Shown in pieces: positions 1 to 12,100 of a stretch of DNA of 64,000 nucleotides. The first letter of the stretch is position 1; the number at the start of each line of letters is the position of its first letter. The position numbers and the translations under genes are program-made. The DNA is taken from positions 124,001 to 188,000 of the forward strand of contig NZ_JYLI01000001.1 in NCBI RefSeq assembly GCF_001439785.1. The letters run 5' to 3'. Source of the DNA: Pseudomonas poae. GTDB taxonomy: Bacteria; Pseudomonadota; Gammaproteobacteria; Pseudomonadales; Pseudomonadaceae. Below the pieces are notes generated by a model. The model saw only the letters and a list, made by a program, of their open reading frames with translations, searched no databases and was not told the DNA's origin.

Positions 1-3000
1 TCCCGCAGCAGCAGGATCAGGCGCAACTGGCGCAATGGAATGCCACCGAACGGCATTATCCCGGCCCGACCGACCTGCACACGGCCCTGAGCCAACAGGC
101 CGCACTTACGCCGAATGCGCCAGCCCTGGTGTTCGAAGGCCAGCGCCTGAGCTACGCCGAACTGGACCGGCGCGCCCACACCGTCGCCCGCGCCCTGCGC
201 GGGGCCGGCATTGGCCGCGAGTCGATCGTGCCGGTGTGCATGGAGCGCTCGGTGGAGATGGTCGTCGCCTTGCTCGGCATCGTGCATGCCGGCGCCGCCT
301 GGCTGCCACTCGATCCCGAGTTGCCGGCCGCGCGTCTGGCGTTTTTGATTGCCGACGCCGACGCGCCCGTGACCTTGACCCAACCCCAGTGGCTGTCGCG
401 CCTGCCGGCAGGCCACAATGCCTGGACGCTGGAAACGCTGCCCAGCGCTGAAAATGGCGAACCGCTGAACGTGCAGGCCAGTGATCTGGCTTACGTGCTC
501 TACACCTCCGGCTCCACCGGTCAGCCCAAGGGCGTGATGAACGAACACGGCGCGCTGATGAACCGCCTGCACTGGATGCAGGACGCGTTCCCGATTGGGC
601 CCAATGACCGTGTATTGCAAAAGACCCCGTACAGCTTCGACGTATCGGTGTGGGAATTCTTCTGGCCGCTGATCACCGGCGCCACGCTGGTGGTGGCACG
701 TCCCGATGGGCACCGTGACCCGGCTTACCTCAGCCAGTTGATCCAGCAGGAACAGGTCACCACCCTGCACTTCGTGCCGTCGATGCTGCGCGCATTTGCC
801 GAAGAGCCGAGCCTGGCCGCTTGCCGCAGCCTGCGTCAGGTGTTCGCCAGCGGCGAAGCCCTGCCGGCGGATCTGGTGCAGCGTTTCATGAGTCGCCACC
901 CGGCGGCGCTGGTCAACCTGTACGGCCCGACCGAAGCGGCGATTGACGTGTCGGTGTGGCGTTGTTCGGTGGATGACGCGGTGGTGCCGATCGGCAAGCC
1001 CATCGCCAACCTGCGCCTGCACATTCTTGATGATCAGCAGCAACCGTTGCCGATTGGCAGCATCGGCGAGTTGTACATCGCAGGTGTGGGCGTGGCCCGG
1101 GGTTACCTCAAGCGTGACGACCTTAGCGCCGAGCGCTTTTTGACGATCAACGGTGAGCGAATGTATCGCACCGGTGACCGCTGCCGCTTCCTGCCGGACG
1201 GCAATATCGACTACCTCGGCCGCCTCGACCATCAGGTCAAGCTGCGCGGCCAGCGTATCGAGCTGGGCGAAATCGACGCAGCGCTCCTCGGGCAGCCCGG
1301 CATCAGCGGCGCCTGCACGCTGGTGATCGACAATCGGCTGGTGGCGTTCTACAGCGGCGCTGCCGCCGAGGCGGACCTGAGCAGCGCACTCAGCGCTCAA
1401 CTGCCGGCTTATATGGTGCCTGCCGTTTGGGTGCCACTGCCAAGCCTGCCACTGACCACCAATGGCAAGCTCGACCGCAAAGCGCTGACGGCGCTGCCTC
1501 TGCCGCAGCGCCAAGAGGAAGCGGTTGCGCCCCGTAATGCGCTGGAAGGCCTGGTGTGTCAGCTGTTCAGCGACCTGCTCGGTGACAGCCTCACCGGCGG
1601 CCGTGCGGTCAGCACCGCGGACAGTTTCTTTGCCCTGGGCGGTGATTCGATCCTCGGCCTCAAGCTGATTTCGCAGCTGCGCGACCAGGGTTACGCCCTC
1701 ACGCCCAAAGACCTGTTCCGCGCCCAGACCCCGGCGGGCCTGGCGCAGCTGATCACGCCCCTGCGGGCCGTGGCCGAGCAAGGCGACATCAGCGGTGCGA
1801 TGCCGTTGATGCCCTTGCACCAGTGGTTCTTCGACCAGCAGCAACCGCAGCCTGCCTACTGGAACCAATCGGTGCTGGCTGACAGCGAGCGTCCACTGCA
1901 ACCAGCGCTGGTGCAACAAACGCTGGATAAACTGATCGCTCATCACGACGCATTGCGCCTGCGTTTCAGCGAAGTGGACGGCCAATGGCAGGCGGTTATT
2001 GCCACGGTGGAACCGGCCCGGTTAACCCTTGCAACTCAAGCGCGGCACCTGCAAGAGGTCGCGCAGAGCCTGGACCTGCAACACGGTCCGCTGTTCGCCG
2101 CAGCGCTGCTGGAAGGCACGCCGCAGCGCCTGTATCTGGTGGCCCATCACCTGGTGATCGACGCCGTGTCCTGGGGGCCGTTGCTGGAAGACTTCCAGCA
2201 GGTGTATGCCGCCCTGGAAAGCGGCGCGCCGGTGGTCATGCCGGCAAAAACCACGGCTTACCGCCAATGGGCCGAGCAGTTGCACGCCCGCGCAGCCAGC
2301 CCCGAACAGCCGTACTGGAGCCGTCAACTCGCCGTCAACCCGATGCCGCAGGCCACGGTGGCCGAGCGCCAGACCCTGTCGGCACGCTGGGATGCCACGC
2401 GCACCCAGCAATGGCTGACCGAGTCCCACGCGGCCTACCGCACCCAGCCGGAAGAACTGCTGATCGCCGCGCTGGTGGCGACCCTTGCCGAAGTCGATCA
2501 GCGCCAGGAGGTCGTGGTTGACCTGGAACGCCATGGCCGCGACGCAGGCTTTGAAGGGCTGGATGTCAGCCGCACCGTGGGTTGGTTTACCACCCTGTTC
2601 CCGCTGCGGGTGAACGCCCGTGGCAGCGTGGGCGACTGGGCGCGCCAGGCCAAGGAAGCCTTGCGCGCGGTGCCTGGCCAGGGCCTGGGCTATGGCTTGC
2701 TGCGCCTGCGCGGCGAATTGCCGGCGGGCAGCGGTGACGTGCTGTTCAACTACCTGGGCCACGAGCAACCGCCCGCCGGCTGGCTGCGCGCCAGCACCCT
2801 GGCGGCGCCGGCGGAGGTCGCGCCCGCCAACCGTGTGAGTCATGCCCGAGAAGTGGTGGCGTGGCTGGAGGACGGCGTGCTGCACCTGCATTGGCACAGC
2901 GTCAGCGCCGAGGCCGATCGCGACCTGCCCGCGCGCCTGCTGACGCACCTGCAAGCATTGCTCGAACACTGCCTTGATCCCACGGCCGGCGCGCTGATGC

Positions 3001-3086
3001 CGTCCGACTTTCCGTTGGCCAAGGCACTGAATCAGAAGTCCCTCGACACGCTGCTGGGCAAGCTCAAGAGCAAACCGAATTCCTGA
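1..3086 (+). CDS. Non-ribosomal peptide synthetase, 5'-truncated: (C)-A(Ser)-T-E
   Basis: The gene is open from the window edge; the first full codon is at base 3 and reads the usual C-to-A linker (LAQWNATE). The A domain carries YTSGSTGQPKG near base 500. Pocket residues read from the alignable core motifs are D-V-W-H-F-S-L-I-D-K, the serine code of EntF type. A carrier domain with GGDSI (Ser at bases 1647-1649) is followed by an epimerisation domain with an intact HHLVIDAVSW motif near base 2145 and a GWFTTLFPLR motif. The module should therefore load L-Ser and pass D-Ser to the next synthetase. Upstream domains lie outside the window. It is the first visible gene of a collinear assembly line; the next synthetase starts 32 bases downstream. 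The Ser assignment is an inference from motif reading by eye. Confidence 0.95.
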   Translation, partial: PQQQDQAQLAQWNATERHYPGPTDLHTALSQQAALTPNAPALVFEGQRLSYAELDRRAHTVARALRGAGIGRESIVPVCMERSVEMVVALLGIVHAGAAWLPLDPELPAARLAFLIADADAPVTLTQPQWLSRLPAGHNAWTLETLPSAENGEPLNVQASDLAYVLYTSGSTGQPKGVMNEHGALMNRLHWMQDAFPIGPNDRVLQKTPYSFDVSVWEFFWPLITGATLVVARPDGHRDPAYLSQLIQQEQVTTLHFVPSMLRAFAEEPSLAACRSLRQVFASGEALPADLVQRFMSRHPAALVNLYGPTEAAIDVSVWRCSVDDAVVPIGKPIANLRLHILDDQQQPLPIGSIGELYIAGVGVARGYLKRDDLSAERFLTINGERMYRTGDRCRFLPDGNIDYLGRLDHQVKLRGQRIELGEIDAALLGQPGISGACTLVIDNRLVAFYSGAAAEADLSSALSAQLPAYMVPAVWVPLPSLPLTTNGKLDRKALTALPLPQRQEEAVAPRNALEGLVCQLFSDLLGDSLTGGRAVSTADSFFALGGDSILGLKLISQLRDQGYALTPKDLFRAQTPAGLAQLITPLRAVAEQGDISGAMPLMPLHQWFFDQQQPQPAYWNQSVLADSERPLQPALVQQTLDKLIAHHDALRLRFSEVDGQWQAVIATVEPARLTLATQARHLQEVAQSLDLQHGPLFAAALLEGTPQRLYLVAHHLVIDAVSWGPLLEDFQQVYAALESGAPVVMPAKTTAYRQWAEQLHARAASPEQPYWSRQLAVNPMPQATVAERQTLSARWDATRTQQWLTESHAAYRTQPEELLIAALVATLAEVDQRQEVVVDLERHGRDAGFEGLDVSRTVGWFTTLFPLRVNARGSVGDWARQAKEALRAVPGQGLGYGLLRLRGELPAGSGDVLFNYLGHEQPPAGWLRASTLAAPAEVAPANRVSHAREVVAWLEDGVLHLHWHSVSAEADRDLPARLLTHLQALLEHCLDPTAGALMPSDFPLAKALNQKSLDTLLGKLKSKPNS

Positions 3087-3102
3087 GAACGGCGCGCCGT
3101 TC
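3087..3102. repeat. Perfect 16-bp palindrome between two synthetase genes
   Basis: The sequence GAACGGCGCGCCGTTC starts at the base after the stop codon of the first synthetase gene and ends 16 bases before the next start codon. It could fold as a short intercistronic hairpin that tunes translation or mRNA stability. There is no T-run, so it is not a standard terminator. The function is unknown. Confidence 0.5.
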
Positions 3103-3118
3103 TCTCCAAGCATTTGAA

Positions 3119-6100
3119 ATGGATCGCACAACCATGAACAACATCGAAGACATCTACTCCCTGTCGCCGACCCAGCACGGTTTGCTGTTTCACAGCGTGG
3201 TCGAGCCCGATTCGCGGGTGTACTACCAGCAACTGAGCCTGGAGATGAACGGCCCGCTGCAACTGCCAGCGTTTCGCGCCGCCTGGCAGGCCCTGATGCA
3301 ACGCCACGCGGTATTGCGCAGCGCGTTTCTGTGGGAAGACCTCGACGATGCTTATCAAGTGGTGCAGTCCGAACTGAACCTGCCCTTGAGCGAACTCGAC
3401 TGGCAGGGCCACAGCGACAGCGACACCGCGCTGCAGCAACTGGCCCTCGACCAACGCGCCGAACCGCTGGAACTGAACGACGCGCCGCTGATGCGCGTGG
3501 CCCTGGTGCGCCTCGAACCGCAGCGCTGGCACCTGATCTGGACCTTTCATCACATCATCATGGACGGCTGGAGCGTGGGCATCGCGATCCAGGAATGGCT
3601 GGCGCTCTACTACGAGCACGCCCATGGTCGTCCGGCCAATCTGCCGCCGACGCGCGCCTACCGCGACTACATTGCCTGGCTGGCCGAGCAGGACATGGCC
3701 GCCACCGAAAGTTTCTGGCGCGGGCAGTTGCAGGATGTCAGCGAACCCACCCCGCTGCCCGACTTCGGCCTGCGCCTGACAGCGCCTGCCGACGCACCCT
3801 GCGCCGAACGCGAACACCGCCTGAGCATCGAGGAAACCGAACAACTGGCGCAGTTCGCCCGTCGCCATCACCTGACCCTCAACACCCTGATCCAGGGCGC
3901 CTGGGCGCTGCTGCTGGGCCAACACGCCGGGCGCGATGACGTGATCTACGGTGTCACCGTGGCCGGTCGCCCGGAAAACCTGGCTGCCATCGACAGCACC
4001 GTCGGCCTGTTCATCAACACCCTGCCCCTGCGCGTGCAGTGGTCCGAAGGGCCGGCGCTGGTGGACTGGCTGCAACAGTTGCAGCAAGCCAACAGCGACC
4101 TGCGCCACCACGCGTATCTGCCGCTGGGCAAGCTCAAGTCGATGAGCAGCATCGCGGCCGAGCAGGCGCTGTTCGACTCGATCCTGGTGTTCGAAAACTT
4201 CCCGGTCACCGATGCGCTCAACCAGGACGCCGGCGGCCTGAGCTTCGCCGACCCGAACCGCGAGCACTCAAGCGATGGCCTGACCCTGACCCAGGGGCGC
4301 AACCATTTCCCGTTGTCGCTGATCGTGGTGCCGGGCGAGCAGCTGCATTACCTGTTCAGCTACAACCGCAGCCGTTTCAGCGACGAGGAAATCGCCCTGC
4401 TGTCGGCGCAATTGCGCACGGTGCTGCTGGCCATGGCCGCGCAGCCGCAGTGCCGGATTGCGGATCTCGACTGGCTGGGCGCGCAGGAGCGCGAGCAGTT
4501 GCAAGCACTCGGTCGCGGTGCGGCGCTCGCGGTGCCGCACCTGGGCCTGCATCAGCGCTTTGAGCAACAGGTCGCCGCTGCACCGGAGCAATCGGCGCTG
4601 CGCGACCGCGACGGTGTACTGAGTTACGGCGAACTCGACCAGCGCGCCAATCGCCTCAGCCAGCACCTGTGTGCCCAGGGCATCGGCCGGCACAGCCAGG
4701 TGGCGCTGGGCCTGGAGCGCAGTGCCGATTTTGTGATCGCCCTGCTCGCCACCCTCAAGGCCGGCGCCGCCTACCTGCCGCTGGACCTCAAACAACCCGT
4801 CGGACGCCTGGCCGACGTGCTGCAGGACAGCCGCGCCGCGCTGTTGATCGGCGCCACGGCGACGCCCCTGCTGACACGCCTGGGTGAATACACGCCGTTG
4901 CTGTGCCTGGACGCCCAGGCCGCAGCGATTGCCGCCCGGCCCGCCACCGCGCCGGTGGTCGAACACAGCCTGGATGACGCGGCCTACGTGATCTACACCT
5001 CCGGCTCCACCGGCACGCCGAAGGGCGTGGTGGTCGAACACCGCGCCATCGTCGATTACCTGAGCGCGGTGCACAGCGTGCTGCAGCCGCCCGCCGCCGC
5101 GCGTTATGGCCTGTTGTCGAGCATCGCCGCTGATTTGGGCCACACCCAGCTGTTCGGCGCGCTGTGCAGCGGCGCCAGCCTGTTGCTGGTGGATGACGAG
5201 AGCGCCTTCAGCCCGCTGGCCCTGGCGCAGTTGTTCAGCGAGTTCCCGGTGGACGTGCTGAAAATCACCCCGAGCCACCTCAGCGGCCTGTTGCAGGCCC
5301 TGCCGGATGCGCGGTTACTGCCCACGGCCCTGCTGGTGTTTGGCGGCGACGCCCTGAGCCCGGCGCTGCTGGCTCAGGTAAACACGCTGGCGCCCGGCCT
5401 GCGGGTGTTCAACCACTATGGGCCGAGCGAGGCGACGGTGGGCGCGATTGCCACCGAACTCACAGCGGGCCAGCCCCGCATTGCCCTTGGCCGGCCGCTG
5501 CCGAACCGCCAACTGCGCGTAGTCGACGCCCAGGATCGCGACGTGGCCACCGGCATCAGCGGCGAGCTGCTGATCAGCGGCGCTCTGGCCCGTGGCTACC
5601 TGCACCGCGACGACCTGACGGCGGAACGCTTCCAGTTGGATGAGCGGCAACAGCGCTGGTACCGCACGGGTGACCGCGTGCGCTGGCTGGTGGACGGGCA
5701 ACTGGCGTTCCTCGGCCGCGTCGACAGCCAGGTGAAGATTCGTGGTAATCGCCTGGAATTGGGCGAAGTTGAAGCGCAGATCCGCCGCCTGTCGCCGCTG
5801 ATCGAACAGGTGGTGGTGCGCGCACTCGAGCTGGAGGGCAGCCTGCGTCTGGTCGCCTATCTGGTGGCCAGTCAGTCACTGTCGGCGCTCAAGCTGCGCA
5901 ACGACCTGGGCAGCCGCGTGCCGGACTACATGGTGCCGGCGCACTTCATCACCCTGGATGAACTGCCCCTGACCCGCAACGGCAAGGTCGATGTGCAACA
6001 CCTGCCGTTGCCCCACGCCACCCGCGACGACAGCGCCGATTATGTGGCCCCGCGCAACGACGTCGAACGCCTGCTGGCGGCGATCTGGCAGGACGTGCTC

Positions 6101-9100
6101 AAGCGCGAACAGGTTGGCGTCAACGACAATTTCTTCGCCATCGGTGGCGATTCGATTCTGAACCTGCAAATCATCGCGCGGGCCAACCAGCAAGGGCTCA
6201 AGCTCACCCCACGGCAACTGTTCGAGAACCGCACCGTCGCCGATATCGCCCGCGTGCTCGGCGCCGATGCGAGCCAGGCGGTGGCGCAGCAGCAAGCCGA
6301 AGGTTATGGGTTGCCGCTTGGTGCCGGCCAGCGCGCGCGTCTGGAACAAGGCCCGCTGACCGCCACCTGGCGTTGCGTGGCCCTCGCGCAGCCGCTGGAC
6401 AGCGGGTTGCTCGGCCAGGCCCTTGCCGCCTTGCAGCACCATCATCAGGCCCTGCGCCTGGGGTTCGACGCGGACTGGCAACAGCGCGTGCTGGCCGCGC
6501 CCAAGGCGGCCGCGATCAGCAGCGGCGAATACATGCCACACCAATTGCAGGCCCTGGCCCAGGCCGCTGTCGACGAGCTGGACCTGCACGCCGGGCAAAC
6601 GCTGCACGCCAGCCTGCTGGGCGACGGGCACCTGCTGCTGGCCGCGCATTCGCTGTGCGTGGACGACGCCTCGTGGCCGTTGCTGCTCACCGACCTCAAC
6701 CTGGCGCTGAGCCAGTTGCGCCTGCAACGGCCGGTGCGGCTGTCCTATCACGGCGGCAACTTCACCCCCTGGGCGCGCCATCAGCAAGACCACGCCCACA
6801 GCGATGCCCTCGATGATGCGTGGGAACACTGGCTGCAATTTGCCGCGATGGACACGCTGCAACTGCCCGCCAGCGGGCAACCGAGCCAGGTAGTCGAGCA
6901 CAGCCTGAGCGACGAGACTTCCGGCGCCTTGAAACGCCTGACCGAAGTGCTGCACCTGGACTGGAACAGCCTGCTGGCCACCGCTGTGGCCGAACAGTGC
7001 GGCCACGGCCTGCTGGCGCTGGACCTGTACGCCGCACGCCCGGCCGCCGAGCGCTTGCCGGTGCAGTCGCCCATCGCCCTCGCCGACCTGGAGCCGCAAC
7101 GCATCATCGGCGCGCTGGACCTGCCGGTGCCGGTGTTCCTGCACACCGACGCCGGCACCGCGCTGCAACGCCTGCACGCCGTGGCCGCGCAACTGCGTGC
7201 CTACCCGCAACACGGCGCCGACTATGGCGTGCTGCGCTACCTGTCGGACAACACCTACCTGCAGGAACCGTTGCTCGACTTGCCCAAGGCCGACATCGCG
7301 ATCCACTGGCGCGGCGACCTCGACAGCCACCGCGAACCCCATGGCGCCCTGGCGCAGGTCACCGCCGCCGACCTGCCCGTTGCCACGGCCCATGCCTTGC
7401 ACATCCAGGCCCACTGGCAGGACGGCCAACTGCACCTGCGCTGCGAAGGCCCGCTGGCCGCCGACTGGACACTGCAACTGGCCGAGCGCCTGGCAAGCCT
7501 GGCGGCGTTGGCGGCCGCGCCGGATCTGCGCCCCGACAGCGCCGCCTTCCCGCTGTGCCACAGGCAAGCCGCGACCCTCGCCGCCGAGCCGCTGGACTGG
7601 TCGAACCTGGAAGACGTGTACCCGTTGTCGTCGATGCAACAGGGCATGCTGCTGCACACCCTGCTGCAACCCCACAGCGGCATTTATCTGATGCAGCAGC
7701 GCTACAGCTGGGACGGCGTGCTGCAACGCCCGGCGATGGAAATGGCCTGGCAGGTGTTTCTCGACCGCCACCCAATGATGCGCACCGCGTTCCGCTGGCA
7801 GGACGACCACGAGCCGCTGCAATGCGTGTACCGCCACACCGCGCCGGCATTCGACTGGCAGGACCTGCGTCATCTGGATGACGCGCAGCAACGCAAAGCC
7901 ATGGACCAGGCGCTGGAAGCCCAGCGCGTGCAAGGTTTCGACATGGCGGTTGCGCCGCTGACCCACCTGCGCGTGTTCCAGCTCGCTGAACGCCGATTCG
8001 CCGTCGTGCGCAGCTTCCACCATATCCTCACCGATGCCTGGTGCTTCGGCCTGCTGATGGAGGACCTGCTGGCGATCTATCAGGCGGTTGTGCATCAGGA
8101 ACCGGTGGCGCGCCCGCGTTTTCGTTCGTTCCGTGGCTATATGAGCTGGCTGGAACGCCAGGACATGGCCGCTGCCCACGCCTTCTGGCAAGCGGACCTG
8201 GCCGGTTTCAGCGAGCCGACGCCGTTGCATCTGGACGGTGCCCCCGCCCGCGCGGAGCAGGCGCCGGAGGCGGTCGGCGACCTCGACCAGACCCTGAGCA
8301 TCAGCCAGACCCAACGCTTGCAGCAGCTCTGCCAACACTACCAGTTGACGCCCAACACCTGGATCCAGGGCGCCTGGGCCTTACTGTTGTCGCGCTACAG
8401 CGGCAATCGCGACGTGCTGTTCGGCGTCACCGTGGCCGGTCGCCCGACCGAGCTTGCCGGGGTCGAGGAAATGGTTGGCCTGTTTATCAACAGCCTGCCG
8501 CTGCGCCTCGACGTCGACCCCGAAGCACCGGTTGCCGGCTGGTTGCAGGCGTTGCTGTCGCACAATGCGCGACTGCGCGAACACGAAAGTGCCTCGCTGG
8601 TGGATATCCAGCGCAGCAGCGGCGTACCGCGCGGGCAACAACTGTTCGACAGCCTGGTGGTGTTCGAAAACGCGCCGTTGGACATCAGCAGCGTGCAACT
8701 GGACGCCTTCAGCATCGACATCTATGAAGACCGCGTACACACCAACTTCCCGATGACCGTGGTGCTGTACCCCGGCGACCGCCTGGGCATTCGCCTGTCC
8801 TATGACAGCCAGCGGTTCAGCGCCGACAGCGTGCAGCGCATGCTCGGGCATCTTGTGCAATTGCTGTCGAGCATGCTTGAGGCTCCCGAGGCAACGCTGG
8901 GCAGCCTGCACATGCTGGCGCCCGCCGAGCGTCAGCAGTTGCAGGTGGAATGGAACCGCAGCGCGGTGGATTTCCCGCTGACCCAGGGTTACGCCGCGCT
9001 GTTCGCCGAGCAGGTACGTCGCCGACCGCAGCAGATCGCCGCCGTGCACCTGCAGGATTCCCTGACCTACGCCGAACTGGACCGCCGCGCCAACGCCGTC

Positions 9101-12100
9101 GCCCATGCCCTGCACAGCGCGGGTGCCGGCCCGGAGACCCTTGTGGCACTGTTTGCCGAGCGCGGCCTGACCTTGCTGACCCTGATGCTGGGCACGCTCA
9201 AGGCCGGTGCCGCGTTCCAGGCGCTGGATATCCAGCAGCCGGCCGCACGCCTGGCCGAGCTGCTGAACCTGGGTGAAGCGCCGCTGTTGCTGGTGTGCGA
9301 CAGCGCCAGCGGTGTGCTGGAGGGCGTACTGCCGCAGTTGCTCAAGCAGCCGACCTGCCTGGTCGCGCAGGCACTGTGGCAAGGCGAGGCCCGCCCCGCC
9401 GTGACCTACACGCACAACTCCGAGCAGTTGGCCTATGTGATTTTCACCTCCGGTTCCACCGGTACGCCCAAGGGCGTGATGGTGGAACAGCGCGGCATGC
9501 TCAATAACATCTTCGGCAAGGTACCGGCCCTGGGCCTGGGCGAACACGACCGCATCGCCCAGACCGCCTCCGCCGCCTTCGATATTTGCGTGTGGCAGTT
9601 CCTCGCCGCGCCGCTGGTGGGTGCCACCGTGCATATCCTGCCGGACGCCGAGGCCCATGACCCGCTGGCCTTGCTCGAGGCGGTGCAAACGCAGCAACTG
9701 ACCCTGCTGGAAACCGTGCCCGCGCTGATTCGCGGCCTGTTGCAGGAGGCCCGCGACGAGCACCGTTTGCCCACCCTGCGCTGGCTTCTGCCCACCGGCG
9801 AGGCGTTGCCGCCAGCGTTGGCCAGAGACTGGTTTGCACGCTTCCCGACCATCCCGTTGATGAACGCTTACGGCCCTGCCGAGTGTTCGGATGACGTGGC
9901 GTTCTACCCGATCACCCAGGCACCGGACGCTGACTGCCTGCACATGCCGATTGGCCGGCCGACCGCGAACAACCAGGTGTTTGTGCTCGACAGCGCGCTG
10001 CGCAGCGTGCCCATCGGCGTGCCGGGCGAACTGTGCATCGGTGGCGTCGGCGTGGGCCGTGGCTACCTGCGCGACCCGCAGCGCACCCGCGAAGCCTTCG
10101 TCGATCATCCGTTCGAGCCAGGCGCGCGCCTGTACCGCAGCGGCGATATCGGCCGCCTGCGCGCCGATGGCGTGATCGAATACCTGGGACGACGCGATCA
10201 GCAGGTGAAAATTCGTGGCCATCGCATCGAACTGGGCGAGATCGAAAACCGCCTGATGCAGCACCCTGCCGTGCAGAGCGCCGCAGTGCTGGCCCTGCCG
10301 GATGCCCGTGGCGCCCTGCAACTGGTGGCGTTCCCTGTGCTCGACAGCGCCTTCGACGGCGATGCGCAGTCGGTGCTGAGCGCCCATTTGGCCACGCAAC
10401 TGGCCAGCTACATGGTGCCGGCGCGCTGGGTGGCACTGGCGCAGTTGCCGTTGAATGCCAATGGCAAGGTCGACCGCCGGGCTCTCGCCGCGCTGGATAT
10501 GCCCCAGGCCGCAGCGGCCGACGGCGTGTCGATTGCCCCGCGCACGCCGACGGAGAAAGTCCTGGCCGAGTTGTGGCAGGCGATTCTCGGCGTGCCCAGT
10601 GTCAGCGTGCACGATGACTTCTTCGCCATTGGCGGCCACTCGCTGCTGGCCACGCAAATGCTCTCGCGCATTCGCCGACGCTTGAACGTCAGCCTGCCGC
10701 TGCGCGTGCTGTTCGAAGGCGGCACCCTGGAGCAACTGGCGCAGGTGGTGGATCAACAGGCCCAAGTGGCCGACGAGGACGAGATCGTGCCGGTGCCCCG
10801 AAACCGCACGCTGGCGTTGTCCTACGCCCAGCAACGGCTGTGGTTCCTCGACCGTTTCGAAGGGCCGAACGCGGCCTACAACATGTCCAGCGTGGTGCGC
10901 CTGCGTGGCGCGCTGGATATCGCCGCCCTGCAGCAGGCGTTGCAGCACGTGTTGCAACGGCACGAGTCGCTGCGCACCAGCTTTCATCTGGACGGCGAGC
11001 AGCCGTGCCAGGTGATTCATCCGGCGCCGACGCTCGACCTCACGCCGCTCACGGTGCAGGCGGATGCCCTGCAAACCGTGATCGATCAACAGTCCGCCCA
11101 GCCGTTTGATCTGCAACAGCCGCCGATGCTGCGCGCGCAGTTGCTGCACCTGGGCGCGGATGACCATGTGCTGCAACTGGTGCTGCACCATATCGCCACG
11201 GACGCCTGGTCCATGGGCATCCTGATTCAGGAGTTGATCACCGGTTACCAGGCCTATACCGGCGGCACCACCCCGGTACTCGCCGCGCTGCCTATCCAGT
11301 ACGCCGATTACGCGCAGTGGCAACGCAGCGAAGCGCAACAACGCCACTTGGCGCGTGCCATCGACTATTGGCGGCGCCAGCTCGACGGCGCGCCGATGCT
11401 GATCCCGTTGTCGCTGGATGCGCCGCGCCCGACGCAGCCGGACTATCAGGGCGCGTCATTGACCCAGCATTTCAACCCGGCCCAGACCCAGGTGCTCAAG
11501 GCGTATGCCCAGGCACACAAGGCGACGCTGTTCATGCTGTTGCTCAATGCGCTCAACAGCCTGCTGCAGCGGGCCACCGGGGCCCATGACTTTATCGTCG
11601 GCACCGACCTGGCCAACCGCGAGCAGACGGCGCTGGAAAACCTGATCGGCTTCTTCGTCAACGTGCTGCCGATTCGTGCACGGCTTGATGCCAACGACAC
11701 CTTCGACAGCCGCCTGCAACGCCTGCGCGAGGACTGCCTGGCCGCGTTCCAGCACCAGCAGGTGCCGTTCGACAAACTGGTGGAGACGTTGCAACCGCCG
11801 CGTATTGCGGGAGTGAACCCGCTGGTGCAGGTATTGTTCGTGATGCAGAACACGCCGCAGGGCACCGCCAGCCTGGCGGACCTGGCGGTGGAACACCTGG
11901 AACCGCAACAGCAGACCAGCAAGTTCGACCTTGCCGTGTTTGTCGAGGAAGACGACAGCGGCCTGCAGGTGCGCTGGGTGTATCGCACCAGCGTGCTGCA
12001 GGCGCAGACCGTTGAACGCCTGGAGCAAGGCTTTGCGCAACTGCTCGACAGCCTGACGTTGCAGGACTGGACCTGGCGCCTGAACGCGGATGCCCCGGCG

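Noticed and set aside
5876..11347. Very long minus-strand open frames opposite the second synthetase gene (5876-8338 and 8381-11347)
   Set aside because: They are the antisense shadow of high-GC codons; their translations have no domain pattern, while the plus strand encodes clear NRPS domains.
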